A DNA stretch of 64,000 nt from Paucibacter sp963740455 (GCA_963740455.1 CAVUEF010000007.1:1-64000), one strand, 5' to 3'. Numbered from the stretch's first letter, positions 27,843 through 36,185 are shown. Notes: a model not told the origin generated them from the letters alone. Made by a program: numbers and translations.

Positions 27843-28574
27843 ATGAACTCTGGACCTTCAGGTACGCACAGTCCGAGCCAAAATCATCTACTGGCGGCCT
27901 TGCTCGAGGATGAATTCGAGCGTCTGGCACCGCACCTTGAATGGGTTCCGATGCAGCTCGGCGAGGTGCTGTACGAGTCCAGCGCCAAGCTCCAGCATGC
28001 CTATTTTCCGACCACATCGATCGTCTCGCTGCACTACGTGCTCGAAAACGGCGGGTCTTGTGAAATGGCCGGCGTCGGCAACGAGGGCATATTGGGCGTC
28101 TCGCTGTTCATGGGCGGTGCCACCACACCCAGCCGCGCCGTGGTGCAAACCTGCGGTCACGGCTACCGGCTCAAGGCCCACCACTTGCTTGAAGAATTCA
28201 ACCGTGCCGGAACGGTGCTGCGCCTGTTGCTGCGCTATACCCAGGCCTTGATCACGCAGATGTCACAGACCGCCGCCTGCAATCGCCATCACTCACTGGA
28301 CCAGCAATTGTGCCGCTGGCTGCTGCTGACACTCGATCGCCTGCCCTCCAATGAGTTGACGATGACACAGGAGTTGATTGCCAATATGTTGGGCGTCAGA
28401 CGCGAAGGCGTGACCGAAGCTGCCGGCAAATTGCAGGACCTTGGCTATATCCGCTATCGACGTGGCCATATCAACGTACTGAACCGCAGCGGCTTGGAAC
28501 GGCAAGTCTGCGAATGTTATGCCGTCGTGAAGAAGGAAGTCGCGCGCCTGATGTCCGATGTACGCCAGCGCTGA
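27843..28574 (+). CDS. Crp/Fnr family transcriptional regulator, paralogue 1
   Basis: 243-residue regulator. The effector domain has LGEVLYESSAKLQHAYFPTTSIVSL and SLFMGGATTPSRAVVQ; the winged helix has LTMTQELIANMLGVRREGVTEAAGKLQDLGYIRYRRGHI (given here in its parts), with Arg-Glu in the recognition helix as in Crp. No Fnr-type Cys cluster is evident, so the signal is unknown. It is closely similar to the gene at 36460. It lies just upstream of the hybrid kinase gene. Candidate activator of the ten-copy palindromic promoters in this zone (inference). Confidence 0.88.
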   Translation: MNSGPSGTHSPSQNHLLAALLEDEFERLAPHLEWVPMQLGEVLYESSAKLQHAYFPTTSIVSLHYVLENGGSCEMAGVGNEGILGVSLFMGGATTPSRAVVQTCGHGYRLKAHHLLEEFNRAGTVLRLLLRYTQALITQMSQTAACNRHHSLDQQLCRWLLLTLDRLPSNELTMTQELIANMLGVRREGVTEAAGKLQDLGYIRYRRGHINVLNRSGLERQVCECYAVVKKEVARLMSDVRQR

Positions 28575-28615
28575 CACGACCATTTACCTGCATTGACTCG
28601 ATAGGCAAAGCGCCC

Positions 28616-31324
28616 ATGAAAACAAACCGATCGGTCGAACAGTTGATGCTGATCAGCTTCGCAACGACAGCCTTGGTCCTGCTCGTGGCAGGTGCAATCA
28701 TCTTCAACGAAAGTGCGCAACCCTACGCGACGCTTGTTGCAGGGACGACGGTCTTGCTGCTGGCCTTCATGGTCGTGCTGTATTTCAAGATACGCACGGC
28801 CTTGCGCCGCCCCTTGATCGACGGTCAGGCAAGGCATGACATCGGCCAGCCCTTGCTCGATGTGATCGCATTGCAGGATGCCATTTTCAACAGCGCCAAC
28901 TTCTCCAGCATTGCCACCGACGCCCAGGGCGTGATACAGATTTTCAACGTGGGCGCCGAACGCATGCTCGGCTACACGGCCGCCGAGGTGATGGACAAGA
29001 TCACGCCGGCCGATATTTCAGACGCGCAAGAGCTGATCGCGCGGGCTTCGGCCTTGAGCAAGGAGCTCGATACCACCATCACGCCGGGCTTCGAGGCCCT
29101 GGTGTTCAAGGCCTCGCGCGGCATCGAGGACATCTACGAGCTGACCTACATCCGCAAGGACGGCAGCCGCTTCCCGGCCATCGTGTCCGTCACCGCGCTT
29201 CGCGACGCGCAGGATGCGGTGATCGGCTACTTGCTGATCGGCACCGACAACACGGCACGCAAGAAGGCGGAAGAAGAGCTGCTCAAGGCAGGGGCGCTAC
29301 AGCGTGCCATCTTCAACAGCGCCAATTTTTCCAGCATTGCCACCGACGCCCAGGGCGTGATACAGATTTTCAATGTGGGCGCCGAACGCATGCTCGGCTA
29401 CACGGCCACCGAGGTGATGGACAAGATCACGCCGGCCGATATTTCAGACGCGCAGGAGCTGATCGCGCGCGCTTCGGCCTTGAGCAAGGAGCTCGATACC
29501 ACCATCACGCCGGGCTTCGAGGCCCTGGTGTTCAAGGCCTCGCGCGGCATCGAGGACATCTACGAGCTGACCTACATCCGCAAGGACGGCAGCCGCTTCC
29601 CGGCCATCGTGTCCGTCACCGCGCTTCGTGACGCGCAGGATGCGGTGATCGGCTACTTGCTGATCGGCACCGACAACACCGCACGCAAGCATGTCGAGGC
29701 GGAGCAAGCGCAGCTCGACCAGCGTTTGCGCGATCAGCAGTTCTACACCCGCTCGTTGATCGAATCGAATATCGACGCCATCATGACCACCGATTTGCGC
29801 GGAATCATCAGCGACGTCAACCAGCAGATGGCCATGCTGACGGGCTGCACGCGCGATGAATTGATCGGTGCGCCGTTCAAGAGATACTTTACCGATCCGG
29901 AGCGCGCCGAGGATGCCATCAAGCGCGTGTTGCGCGAAGGCAAGGTGACGAACTACGAGTTGACGGCCCAGGCCGTCGACGGCAAGCAAACCGTGGTGTC
30001 GTACAACGCGACCACCCTGCATGACCGCGACCGCAAGCTGCAAGGGGTTTTCGCCGCTGCGCGCGATATCACCGAGCGCAAGGAATTCGAGCACCGGCTG
30101 CTGGAGACCAATATCGAACTGGAATCGGCCAGAGCCGCCGCCGAAAAAGCCAATCTGGCGAAATCAGATTTCTTGTCCAGCATGAGCCACGAGTTGCGTT
30201 CGCCGCTCAACGCGGTGCTCGGATTCTCGCAATTGATGGCCTCGGAAACACCACCGCCGTCCAAGGCGCAAAAGCAGTCGATTGACCAGATTTCGAAAGC
30301 CGGATGGTATTTGCTGAACCTGATCAATGAAATTCTGGATTTGGCGATGATCGAATCCGGGAAAGTGATGATGTCACTGGAGCCGGTTTCGGTCACCGCC
30401 TTGCTGCTCGATTGTCAAGGCATGATCGCCCCGCTGGCCCAAAAACGTGGAATACAGATATCGCTGCCGCCGATTGAGCAAGACCTTTGTGTCAATGCGG
30501 ACCTTACCCGCCTCAAGCAGGTCATCATAAATCTGCTCTCGAATGCGATCAAATATAACAACAGTGGCGGCGCCGTCATTATTCGATGCGAAGCGCTCGG
30601 CACGCGCGTACGAATAAGTGTTCGAGATACCGGCACGGGCTTGACCTCAGAGCAGATGGCGCAGTTGTTTCAGCCCTTCAACCGTCTGGGGCGCGAGAGT
30701 GGTGTCGAAGAAGGCACCGGCATCGGCCTGATTGTCACCAAACAATTGATTGAACTGATGGGCGGCACGATAGGCGTGGAAAGCGATGTCGGCGTTGGCA
30801 GCACATTCTGGATCGAATTGGAAGCATCCAGTCCACTCGAACGGCCGCAGCATGCTGAAGTCGAGGCAAGCTCCGATCTACCTGAGGATTCGCTGAAGCC
30901 GGCCAGTGCGAAGCAGAGCACCTTGCTTTATGTTGAGGACAATCCGGCCAATCTGGACCTGGTAGAACGCTTGATTGCCCGGCGCAGTGATTTGAAACTG
31001 TTGACCGCCGTTGAAGGCCAGTTGGGGGTTCAGTTGGCGCGCGCCTTCCTACCCGACGTGATCTTGATGGATATTAATTTGCCCGGAATCAGTGGTTATG
31101 GCGTCTTGGCAATCTTGCGCAATGACCCGCTGACGGCAGATATTCCAGTCATCGCTTTGTCGGCCAATGCCATGCCGCGCGACATTGAAAAGGGACTGGA
31201 AGCCGGATTTTTCAGATATCTGACCAAACCGATCAAGGTTGAAGATTTCATGGATGCGCTTGATATTGCCTTGCTGCATGCTTCGGAACATGCTTCAACA
31301 AGCGAGCCAGAGGTACTGGTTTGA
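28616..31324 (+). CDS. Hybrid sensor histidine kinase with three PAS domains and a receiver
   Basis: 902 residues. Two membrane segments lie near the N-terminus (LMLISFATTALVLLVAGAIIF and YATLVAGTTVLLLAFMVVLYF). PAS1 and PAS2 follow, nearly identical, then a third PAS (FYTRSLIESNIDAIMTTDL). HisKA carries the phospho-His in SSMSHELRSPLN, HATPase the N box INLLSNAIKYN and the G boxes, and the C-terminal receiver the phospho-Asp in LMDINLPG. ATG 28616 begins just before the first membrane helix. It is adjacent to a REC-PAS gene and a Crp paralogue, suggesting one signalling module. Confidence 0.92.
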   Translation: MKTNRSVEQLMLISFATTALVLLVAGAIIFNESAQPYATLVAGTTVLLLAFMVVLYFKIRTALRRPLIDGQARHDIGQPLLDVIALQDAIFNSANFSSIATDAQGVIQIFNVGAERMLGYTAAEVMDKITPADISDAQELIARASALSKELDTTITPGFEALVFKASRGIEDIYELTYIRKDGSRFPAIVSVTALRDAQDAVIGYLLIGTDNTARKKAEEELLKAGALQRAIFNSANFSSIATDAQGVIQIFNVGAERMLGYTATEVMDKITPADISDAQELIARASALSKELDTTITPGFEALVFKASRGIEDIYELTYIRKDGSRFPAIVSVTALRDAQDAVIGYLLIGTDNTARKHVEAEQAQLDQRLRDQQFYTRSLIESNIDAIMTTDLRGIISDVNQQMAMLTGCTRDELIGAPFKRYFTDPERAEDAIKRVLREGKVTNYELTAQAVDGKQTVVSYNATTLHDRDRKLQGVFAAARDITERKEFEHRLLETNIELESARAAAEKANLAKSDFLSSMSHELRSPLNAVLGFSQLMASETPPPSKAQKQSIDQISKAGWYLLNLINEILDLAMIESGKVMMSLEPVSVTALLLDCQGMIAPLAQKRGIQISLPPIEQDLCVNADLTRLKQVIINLLSNAIKYNNSGGAVIIRCEALGTRVRISVRDTGTGLTSEQMAQLFQPFNRLGRESGVEEGTGIGLIVTKQLIELMGGTIGVESDVGVGSTFWIELEASSPLERPQHAEVEASSDLPEDSLKPASAKQSTLLYVEDNPANLDLVERLIARRSDLKLLTAVEGQLGVQLARAFLPDVILMDINLPGISGYGVLAILRNDPLTADIPVIALSANAMPRDIEKGLEAGFFRYLTKPIKVEDFMDALDIALLHASEHASTSEPEVLV
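28880..29263 (+). repeat. Tandem PAS-domain duplication, copy 1
   Basis: 384-bp unit (128 codons) repeated at 29306-29689 with a 42-bp spacer. I count nine base differences, only one changing an amino acid (Ala to Thr in GYTAAEV/GYTATEV). Confidence 0.95.
29306..29689 (+). repeat. Tandem PAS-domain duplication, copy 2
   Basis: Second copy of the 384-bp unit at 28880-29263, offset 426 bp, in frame. Confidence 0.95.
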
Positions 31325-31363
31325 ACCGATTGCCGAAGCGCTGAACGATGACGAGAATTCACT

Positions 31364-32203
31364 ATGCTTGAAGAATCAGAAATCCTGAATGCCAGTATCT
31401 TGATCGTCGATGATCAGGAAGCCAATGTCTTGCTTCTGGAGCGAATGCTGGGCGAAGCCGGCTACCGGAACTTCGAGTCGACGATGAATCCCCGTGCCGT
31501 CTGTTCCATGCATCTGGAGCATCGCTACGACTTGATATTGCTCGATCTTCAGATGCCTGAAATGGATGGCTTCCAGGTCATGGAGGGCCTCAAAGGCATC
31601 GAGACCGATGGCTATTTGCCGGTGCTGGTGGTCACGGCGCAGCCGGGGCACAAACTGCAGGCCTTGCAAGTTGGCGCGAAGGACTTCGTCAGCAAGCCCT
31701 TCGAGTTGGTCGAGGTCCTGACCCGCATTCACAATATGCTCGAAGTGCGGCTGCTCTATCGCAAGCTCGACGAGCACAACAAGCGGCTTGAGCAGACCGT
31801 GCTCGAGCGCACCGCCGAGTTGCGCGAGAGCGAGTCGCGATTCAAGAGCTTCACCCAACTGTCGTCAGACTGGTATTGGGAGCAGGACGCACACGGACAT
31901 TTCACCCAGACCTCGGGCCCCGTGTTCGAGATGCTCGGTATCGAAGACGCAGACTTGTCGGGCGCCGACCGGCCCGCCTTGGTGGGCAAATGGAATGCTG
32001 CCGAACGCGCGCAACTGATCGCCAATATGGAGGCGCGGCGGCCCTTTCTCGACTTTGTCTACAGCCGCACCTGTGCCGATGGCACGCTGCAGTATCTGCA
32101 AGTCAGCGGTGAGCCCATCTTCGATTCGGGCTGCCGCTTTGTCGGCTATCGCGGCATCGGCTCGGACATCACCGGCCGCATCGTCAGGGCCAAGGGCGAC
32201 TGA
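31364..32203 (+). CDS. Response regulator: receiver plus PAS domain
   Basis: 279 residues. The receiver (SILIVDDQEANVLLLERML; phospho-Asp in LILLDLQMPEMDG; Lys in FVSKPFE) is followed by a coiled-coil linker (LDEHNKRLEQTVLERTAELRESE) and a PAS domain (DWYWEQDAHGHFTQTSG). No DNA-binding, GGDEF, EAL or kinase domain follows, unusual because this arrangement normally carries an output domain. It may act by protein interaction, possibly with the adjacent hybrid kinase. Confidence 0.88.
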   Translation: MLEESEILNASILIVDDQEANVLLLERMLGEAGYRNFESTMNPRAVCSMHLEHRYDLILLDLQMPEMDGFQVMEGLKGIETDGYLPVLVVTAQPGHKLQALQVGAKDFVSKPFELVEVLTRIHNMLEVRLLYRKLDEHNKRLEQTVLERTAELRESESRFKSFTQLSSDWYWEQDAHGHFTQTSGPVFEMLGIEDADLSGADRPALVGKWNAAERAQLIANMEARRPFLDFVYSRTCADGTLQYLQVSGEPIFDSGCRFVGYRGIGSDITGRIVRAKGD

Positions 32204-32284
32204 GCTTGCCTTTGTCCGCCAGCCGGCCGCTGCTCGACCAGCGCAGCTGAATACAAAGCCGCGGCGGCATCGCTCCAAGCCGAC

Positions 32285-32329
32285 TAAGCGTGCTGACGCA
32301 CAGACCGGCCGTCCCGTTCCAATTACAAA
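32285..32329 (+). promoter_or_regulatory. Class II Crp/Fnr-type promoter candidate
   Basis: TAAGCGTGCTGACGCACAGA (32285-32304), 19 bp, TACAAA (32324-32329), 93 bases before the crystallin-like gene. Confidence 0.6.
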
Positions 32330-32422
32330 CGACATGTCGATGCAGGGCGCGGGCAGACGCTGCGCAGCTTGCTAGCGACAGCCCCCAAAGGGGCCGGCTG
32401 CCGTTTCAACTTGGAGGTACTT

Positions 32423-33229
32423 ATGAAACTGAAACTGAAATCACTGCTTGCTCTGTCCACAGTCGCCCTGGCCACACAGGCGATGGCGCAGATCACCTTC
32501 TATGAGAGCGAAAACTTTGACGGACGCTCGTTTACCTCGAACCAGCAAGTCGACGATTTTCGACGCATCGGGTTCAACGATCGCGCCTCGTCGGTGATCG
32601 TGCGCGACGGCGCCTGGGTGGTCTGCCAGGACGTGGGACTGAACGGTAACTGCAGGGTGCTGCAACGCGGCAACTATGGCTCCCTGCGCGAGCTGGGTCT
32701 GGACAATCGCGTCTCATCAACCTGGCCGCTGGACTCGAATGGCCACTACGCGTCCCAGCTGCCCGCGCCAGCGCCCCAGCCCGATCAAAACTACCGGCGC
32801 CGGAACAACGAGCGCCTGTACGAGGCACGTGTCACCTCGGTGCATGCCGTGGTGGGGCCGCCCAACGAACGCTGCTGGATCGAGCGCCAGTATGTGGCTG
32901 ACCCGGGCCGTAACGATCCGAATGTGGGCGGTGCCATCGCAGGCGCCATCATTGGTGGCATCCTTGGCCATCAGGTGGGTGGCGGCACGGGCAAGGACAT
33001 TGCCACGGCGGGCGGCGTCATGGCCGGTGCCGTGATCGGCTCCAAGGCGGGCCAGAACGACAACGGCGGCAGCGCCCGCGACGTGCGCCGCTGTGAGACA
33101 ACGCCCAGCGGACCGCCGCAGTATTGGGACGTGACCTACGAGTTCCGTGGTGTCGAGAACCGCATGCAAATGACCTCGCCTCCAGGAAAGACCATTTCGG
33201 TCAATCGTCAGGGTGAGCCGCGCCAATAG
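32423..33229 (+). CDS. Exported beta/gamma-crystallin-like protein with glycine zipper
   Basis: 268 residues. The signal peptide (LLALSTVALATQAMA) is followed by a beta/gamma-crystallin-type domain, residues about 22-100 (ITFYESENFDGRSFTSNQ, then CRVLQRGNYGSLRELGL). A 17-kDa-antigen-type glycine zipper follows (GGAIAGAIIGGILGHQVGGG and AGGVMAGAVIGSKAG) with a Cys-containing tail. GGAGGTACTT before ATG 32423 is strong. Crystallin folds often bind Ca2+; the zipper suggests outer-membrane insertion. Function inferred as envelope stabilisation. Confidence 0.85.
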   Translation: MKLKLKSLLALSTVALATQAMAQITFYESENFDGRSFTSNQQVDDFRRIGFNDRASSVIVRDGAWVVCQDVGLNGNCRVLQRGNYGSLRELGLDNRVSSTWPLDSNGHYASQLPAPAPQPDQNYRRRNNERLYEARVTSVHAVVGPPNERCWIERQYVADPGRNDPNVGGAIAGAIIGGILGHQVGGGTGKDIATAGGVMAGAVIGSKAGQNDNGGSARDVRRCETTPSGPPQYWDVTYEFRGVENRMQMTSPPGKTISVNRQGEPRQ

Positions 33230-33252
33230 CCTGCTTGAGACCGGCAAGACAA

Positions 33253-33294
33253 AGCGGCCTCTTGAGGGCTAGGCGTTCGGTAAGAGTGTTCACG
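33253..33294 (+). repeat. Left imperfect inverted repeat bracketing hipBA
   Basis: About 42 bp, matching in inverted orientation 35137-35176. The shared core reads GCTAGGCGTT, then GGT and AGTGTT, ACG, with AGCGGCCTC at the outer end. Confidence 0.65.
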
Positions 33295-33314
33295 CCGTAG
33301 CGCCGCTCATCTAC

Positions 33315-34649
33315 TCAGGGTGCCGAGTTGACAAGAAGTTTGGCCGTGCGCCGCAGGCCCGCGAAGACGGAGGTCACGACCCTCTCCGGGTAGCCGGCGG
33401 GCAGTCGGGCAGTTACGGCTGCGATGGCTCGCTCGAGGTCCCCCAGCACCTCTTCGATGACATCCTCCGCACTTTCGCGCTGGAAGAACTTTGCAGCCGT
33501 CGCGTTGAAGTGGCAACGCTGGATGTCCTTGAAGTTGTAGTGCCGATTCTTGCTATGCAGCGCCATGGCGAGCTTGGCCTTGTGCCAGGAGAACTGGCTT
33601 GCGCCGTTTCCTTCAACGGGCCAGATGGACATCACGTCGTAGAGCGGCGTGAGCGCGTAGCGGCCGCGCGGCAAGATGCGCAGGCTGAAGTTCTTGGCGT
33701 GACCGTCGGGGGCGGCCATCATCCAGAAAAGCAGCTGCGTCTTGAGAAAGTTCTTGAGGTCGGCTTGCGCGTTAACGGAGCCCGCGAGAACACGGGCGAT
33801 GTCCGCGATGCCGGGCCCGCCGTCGGCCTCGTACTTGCGGTGGGGCGCAGTGCCACTGACCTGGCAGAAGTCTTCCTGGGGAAGGCGCAGCAGCCAGGTG
33901 CCTGATGAGTGCATCTGCCGGTCGAATCGCTCTACGCAGAGAACCTTCTGGCTCCCGAACTGGAGAATCGCGGTCTTGGCCGTCGGCAGCCCGAGCTCGT
34001 GCATCAGCTCCATGCAGAGCCACTCGTTCTCCACCGAGGTGCCGAAGTCGGCCTTGCGCGCACCCACAAGTCCGATGGGCAGTTTCAGGATGTGCGAGGT
34101 GGGGGTGGAGCCGTGGGTACGCTTCCACTGGCCGTCATGCCACAAGAGCGCCGTCTTCTCTTGGGCGCCGGCAAGCGAGATGCGGAAGTTGTCGTCGTCT
34201 TCCACGCCCGGGTGCGCGCCTGAGCCAGCAGCCAGCAGCAGCAGCTCCTCCACCTCACCCTCGTTGAGCGACGTGCCCTCAATGCTTGCGACGTTGGCCG
34301 GCGACTCGTCAGCGCCGAGCAGTTGGATGGCGCCCACGCAATCACGCCCGATGGCCTCGAGCAGGTCAAATGCCTCCAGGGTGTCGGTCTTGAACCGGGT
34401 GGCCAAGCGCTTTCGGATGGCCTCGCTGTCGGGCAGCAGGTTCTCGAAGTAGTTGTTGACCGGGGCGCCGCGCAAGGCCTGCGCGCCCGTGAAGGGCATG
34501 GACAGCGACAGCGGTCGGCCTGCCTCTGAGGCAATCCAGTCCGGGTCGTAGACGAACTCCATGTCGCCACGGGCAGGGATGGTCCAGGTGCCCACCCGCT
34601 CGCCGTTGGCCCAGGCGGAGAGGGCGCGAGCGCTCGTTGCACGCCCCAT
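33315..34649 (-). CDS. hipA: Type II toxin HipA (serine/threonine kinase)
   Basis: Persistence toxin kinase, 444 residues; E. coli HipA phosphorylates glutamyl-tRNA synthetase. The HipA N-terminal subdomain (PFTGAQALRGAPVNNYFENLLPD in parts), the ATP-binding region SLAGAQEKTALL, the catalytic loop PDGHAKNFSL and LYDVMS are present. ATG 34649 lies 2 bases after the hipB stop with GGAG 8 bases upstream; a GTG at 34658 overlapping hipB is the alternative. Appears full length and intact. Confidence 0.92.
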   Translation of the reverse strand: MGRATSARALSAWANGERVGTWTIPARGDMEFVYDPDWIASEAGRPLSLSMPFTGAQALRGAPVNNYFENLLPDSEAIRKRLATRFKTDTLEAFDLLEAIGRDCVGAIQLLGADESPANVASIEGTSLNEGEVEELLLLAAGSGAHPGVEDDDNFRISLAGAQEKTALLWHDGQWKRTHGSTPTSHILKLPIGLVGARKADFGTSVENEWLCMELMHELGLPTAKTAILQFGSQKVLCVERFDRQMHSSGTWLLRLPQEDFCQVSGTAPHRKYEADGGPGIADIARVLAGSVNAQADLKNFLKTQLLFWMMAAPDGHAKNFSLRILPRGRYALTPLYDVMSIWPVEGNGASQFSWHKAKLAMALHSKNRHYNFKDIQRCHFNATAAKFFQRESAEDVIEEVLGDLERAIAAVTARLPAGYPERVVTSVFAGLRRTAKLLVNSAP

Positions 34650-34651
34650 GC

Positions 34652-34933
34652 TTACCACTCCACCTTGCCAACGGTCGGCAGGCCCACGCCGCCCTCGCTG
34701 CCGGCGGCGGGCGGGCCGCCCCGAGTCTGCACCTGCAATTCAAGGCCCAGCGCGGACAGGACGGCAAGGAGTTGGTCCACCCGCATGGAGCCTGGGTCGG
34801 TCTCCAGCTCGGACACGCGGTTTTGGCTCAGGCCAAGTTTTGCGGCTAGCTGCTTCTGGCTCAGCTTGGCGCTTTTGCGCACGGCTCGAAGGACCAGGCC
34901 GACCTGGCTGGGAACGCAGAGGAGTTGGTTCAT
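34652..34933 (-). CDS. hipB: HipB-like antitoxin (XRE helix-turn-helix)
   Basis: 93-residue DNA-binding antitoxin. The HTH is RKSAKLSQKQLAAKLGLSQNRVSELE. The C-terminus is Gly/Pro-rich and probably flexible, as in HipB where it contacts HipA or is degraded. Directly upstream of hipA. It should repress its own promoter by binding the four operators at 34956-35050. Confidence 0.9.
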   Translation of the reverse strand: MNQLLCVPSQVGLVLRAVRKSAKLSQKQLAAKLGLSQNRVSELETDPGSMRVDQLLAVLSALGLELQVQTRGGPPAAGSEGGVGLPTVGKVEW

Positions 34934-34955
34934 AGGTCAAGGCGGCGAGGCAGCT

Positions 34956-35050
34956 GTATCGCCAATGCCGATATTCTCATTATATCGCTATTGGAGATAA
35001 ATGCAAGAAATCGCTGTTGACGATAAATATAGAATATCGCCAATAGCGAT
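34956..35050. promoter_or_regulatory. Four phased hipBA operators and promoter
   Basis: Four 17-bp palindromic sites: 34956-34972 (TATCGCCAATGCCGATA), 34982-34998 (TATCGCTATTGGAGATA), 35008-35024 (AATCGCTGTTGACGATA) and 35034-35050 (TATCGCCAATAGCGATA). Starts are exactly 26 bp apart. A perfect -10 TATAAT on the minus strand (34983-34978) touches the second site. They resemble E. coli hip operators (TATCC-N8-GGATA) in form but with a TATCGC/GCGATA core. Confidence 0.85.
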
Positions 35051-35084
35051 ACACAGCCCGCAGGAGAAATATTCACCAATAAAA

Positions 35085-35114
35085 ATGCCCTCTGAACTGG
35101 TTGGCTCAGAGGGC
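35085..35114 (-). terminator. Rho-independent terminator (minus strand)
   Basis: A 10-bp perfect stem TGCCCTCTGA/TCAGAGGGCA with a 10-nt loop; on the minus strand it is followed by TTTTTATTGG. It would end transcription from the gene at 35219-35497 and shield hipBA from read-through. Confidence 0.85.
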
Positions 35115-35136
35115 ACCACATCGAATCAGCGAGCGT

Positions 35137-35176
35137 CCGTCAACACTTTAACCAAACGCCTAGCTCTTGAGGCCGC
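35137..35176 (-). repeat. Right imperfect inverted repeat bracketing hipBA
   Basis: About 40 bp, inverted match to 33253-33294 with a 2-base gap and several substitutions. Together they enclose hipB, hipA, the operators and the terminator (about 1.9 kb). Confidence 0.65.
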
Positions 35177-35218
35177 TCCTTTCCAGTGGCTCAGGCCGCG
35201 TCGTTGCGGCCCATTCGC

Positions 35219-35497
35219 CTACGTGGGCAAGGTCGATCGCAGATCGAATTCGCGCAGCATCACGGGCTCAATCGCGCCCTGTGCGACACGCCGCTCGACG
35301 GCGGCGTCGAGCTCACGCGCGTGCAGCGCAAAGGTTTCCATCGGGTCTTCACCGTGGGCATCGGGTCGATAGCAATAGTGCAGGGCTTGCCTGCCGACGC
35401 TTGCGCCAACCAGCTTGCCGTCCACCTGCACCCAGAACCTCACCGTGCCTGAATTTTCATGAAAAAAAGCTTGCGGCACACGGCCTCCTGAAGTCAT
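35219..35497 (-). CDS. Hypothetical protein, small acidic
   Basis: Up to 92 residues: FFHENSGTVRFWVQVDGKLVG, then LHYCYRPDAHGEDPMETF and AAVERRVAQGAIEPVMLREFDL. The N-terminal strand resembles DUF1488-type proteins, but I am not certain. The start is either ATG 35497 or GTG 35479, which follows AGGAGG by 4 bases. Its terminator lies beyond the right hip inverted repeat. Confidence 0.6.
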   Translation of the reverse strand: MTSGGRVPQAFFHENSGTVRFWVQVDGKLVGASVGRQALHYCYRPDAHGEDPMETFALHARELDAAVERRVAQGAIEPVMLREFDLRSTLPT

Positions 35498-35530
35498 CCG
35501 ACACTGCGTCGATATCGAGTACTCGCAGGT

Positions 35531-36112
35531 TCAACAGACGGCCCCTGCCGCGGTAGTTGCTCTCAACTGCACGGCCCAGCGCGTCAGGTTCTCCAGCAGT
35601 TGACGAATCAGCGCCTGGCTTTTCGCGTCTGTCAGCCTTCCCTGTCCATCGAAAACCTTGCCGGCATTGCAGATCATCACAGCCTCTTGGTCAACGGGGA
35701 TCATGTGGGTGGAGAGCAATCTCTGCCTGAGGTAATGCTGCGCCAGTGCAGCCACCGACAGGGAACTGGATGCCCCCAACACAGCCACCGGCTTGCCGAA
35801 CCATGCGTTATCGCCGCGAGGGCTCGCAGCGCAGTCAATCGCGTTGTTCAACACCGGAAGCATCGCATACATATGCTCAGGGGCGGCAAACAGGATGGCG
35901 TCGGCCTCTCGAATGCGTCGCTTGAACTCGGTGAGCTTGGGCACGGGCTGAGCCACCGGGTTCCTGGTGAACTGAGGCAGTCCGTCCAGGTCGTACACGC
36001 TCAGGCTCACGCCTTCAGGCAACAGCGTCTGGGCAGCAAGCAGCGCAGCGCGGTTGTACGAGGCATGGCGAAGGCTGCCCGGAATGCCCAGAATCTTGAG
36101 GTTTGCGTTCAT
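35531..36112 (-). CDS. NADPH-dependent FMN reductase family protein
   Basis: Flavodoxin-like quinone/azo/chromate-type reductase of 193 residues. The FMN-binding loop GIPGSLRHASYNRAAL and the second loop FAAPEHMYAMLPVLNNAIDC fit the family, as does KPVAVLGASSS. GGAG 8 bases before ATG 36112 sets the start. A class II Crp/Fnr-type promoter candidate (36230-36186) lies upstream on the same strand. Physiological acceptor unknown; redox-stress role inferred. Confidence 0.88.
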   Translation of the reverse strand: MNANLKILGIPGSLRHASYNRAALLAAQTLLPEGVSLSVYDLDGLPQFTRNPVAQPVPKLTEFKRRIREADAILFAAPEHMYAMLPVLNNAIDCAASPRGDNAWFGKPVAVLGASSSLSVAALAQHYLRQRLLSTHMIPVDQEAVMICNAGKVFDGQGRLTDAKSQALIRQLLENLTRWAVQLRATTAAGAVC

Positions 36113-36185
36113 TGCTTGTACTCCGTGAGCGGCCGGCACAGTCACGCAAGGCCGCATATGGCGGCGTTTGCGCATCGAAAGCACG

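Noticed and set aside
28557..28601. Crp-type palindrome before the hybrid kinase
   Set aside because: The right arm is poor, no -10 at the fixed spacing, and it lies in the end of the regulator gene.
34956..35050. 26-bp periodic repeats as replication iterons
   Set aside because: Each unit is palindromic, upstream of hipB and overlaps its -10; no rep gene is present.
33253..35176. hipBA as an integron cassette with attC
   Set aside because: Repeats bracket both sides in inverted orientation and lack clear R'/R'' core sites; no integrase seen.
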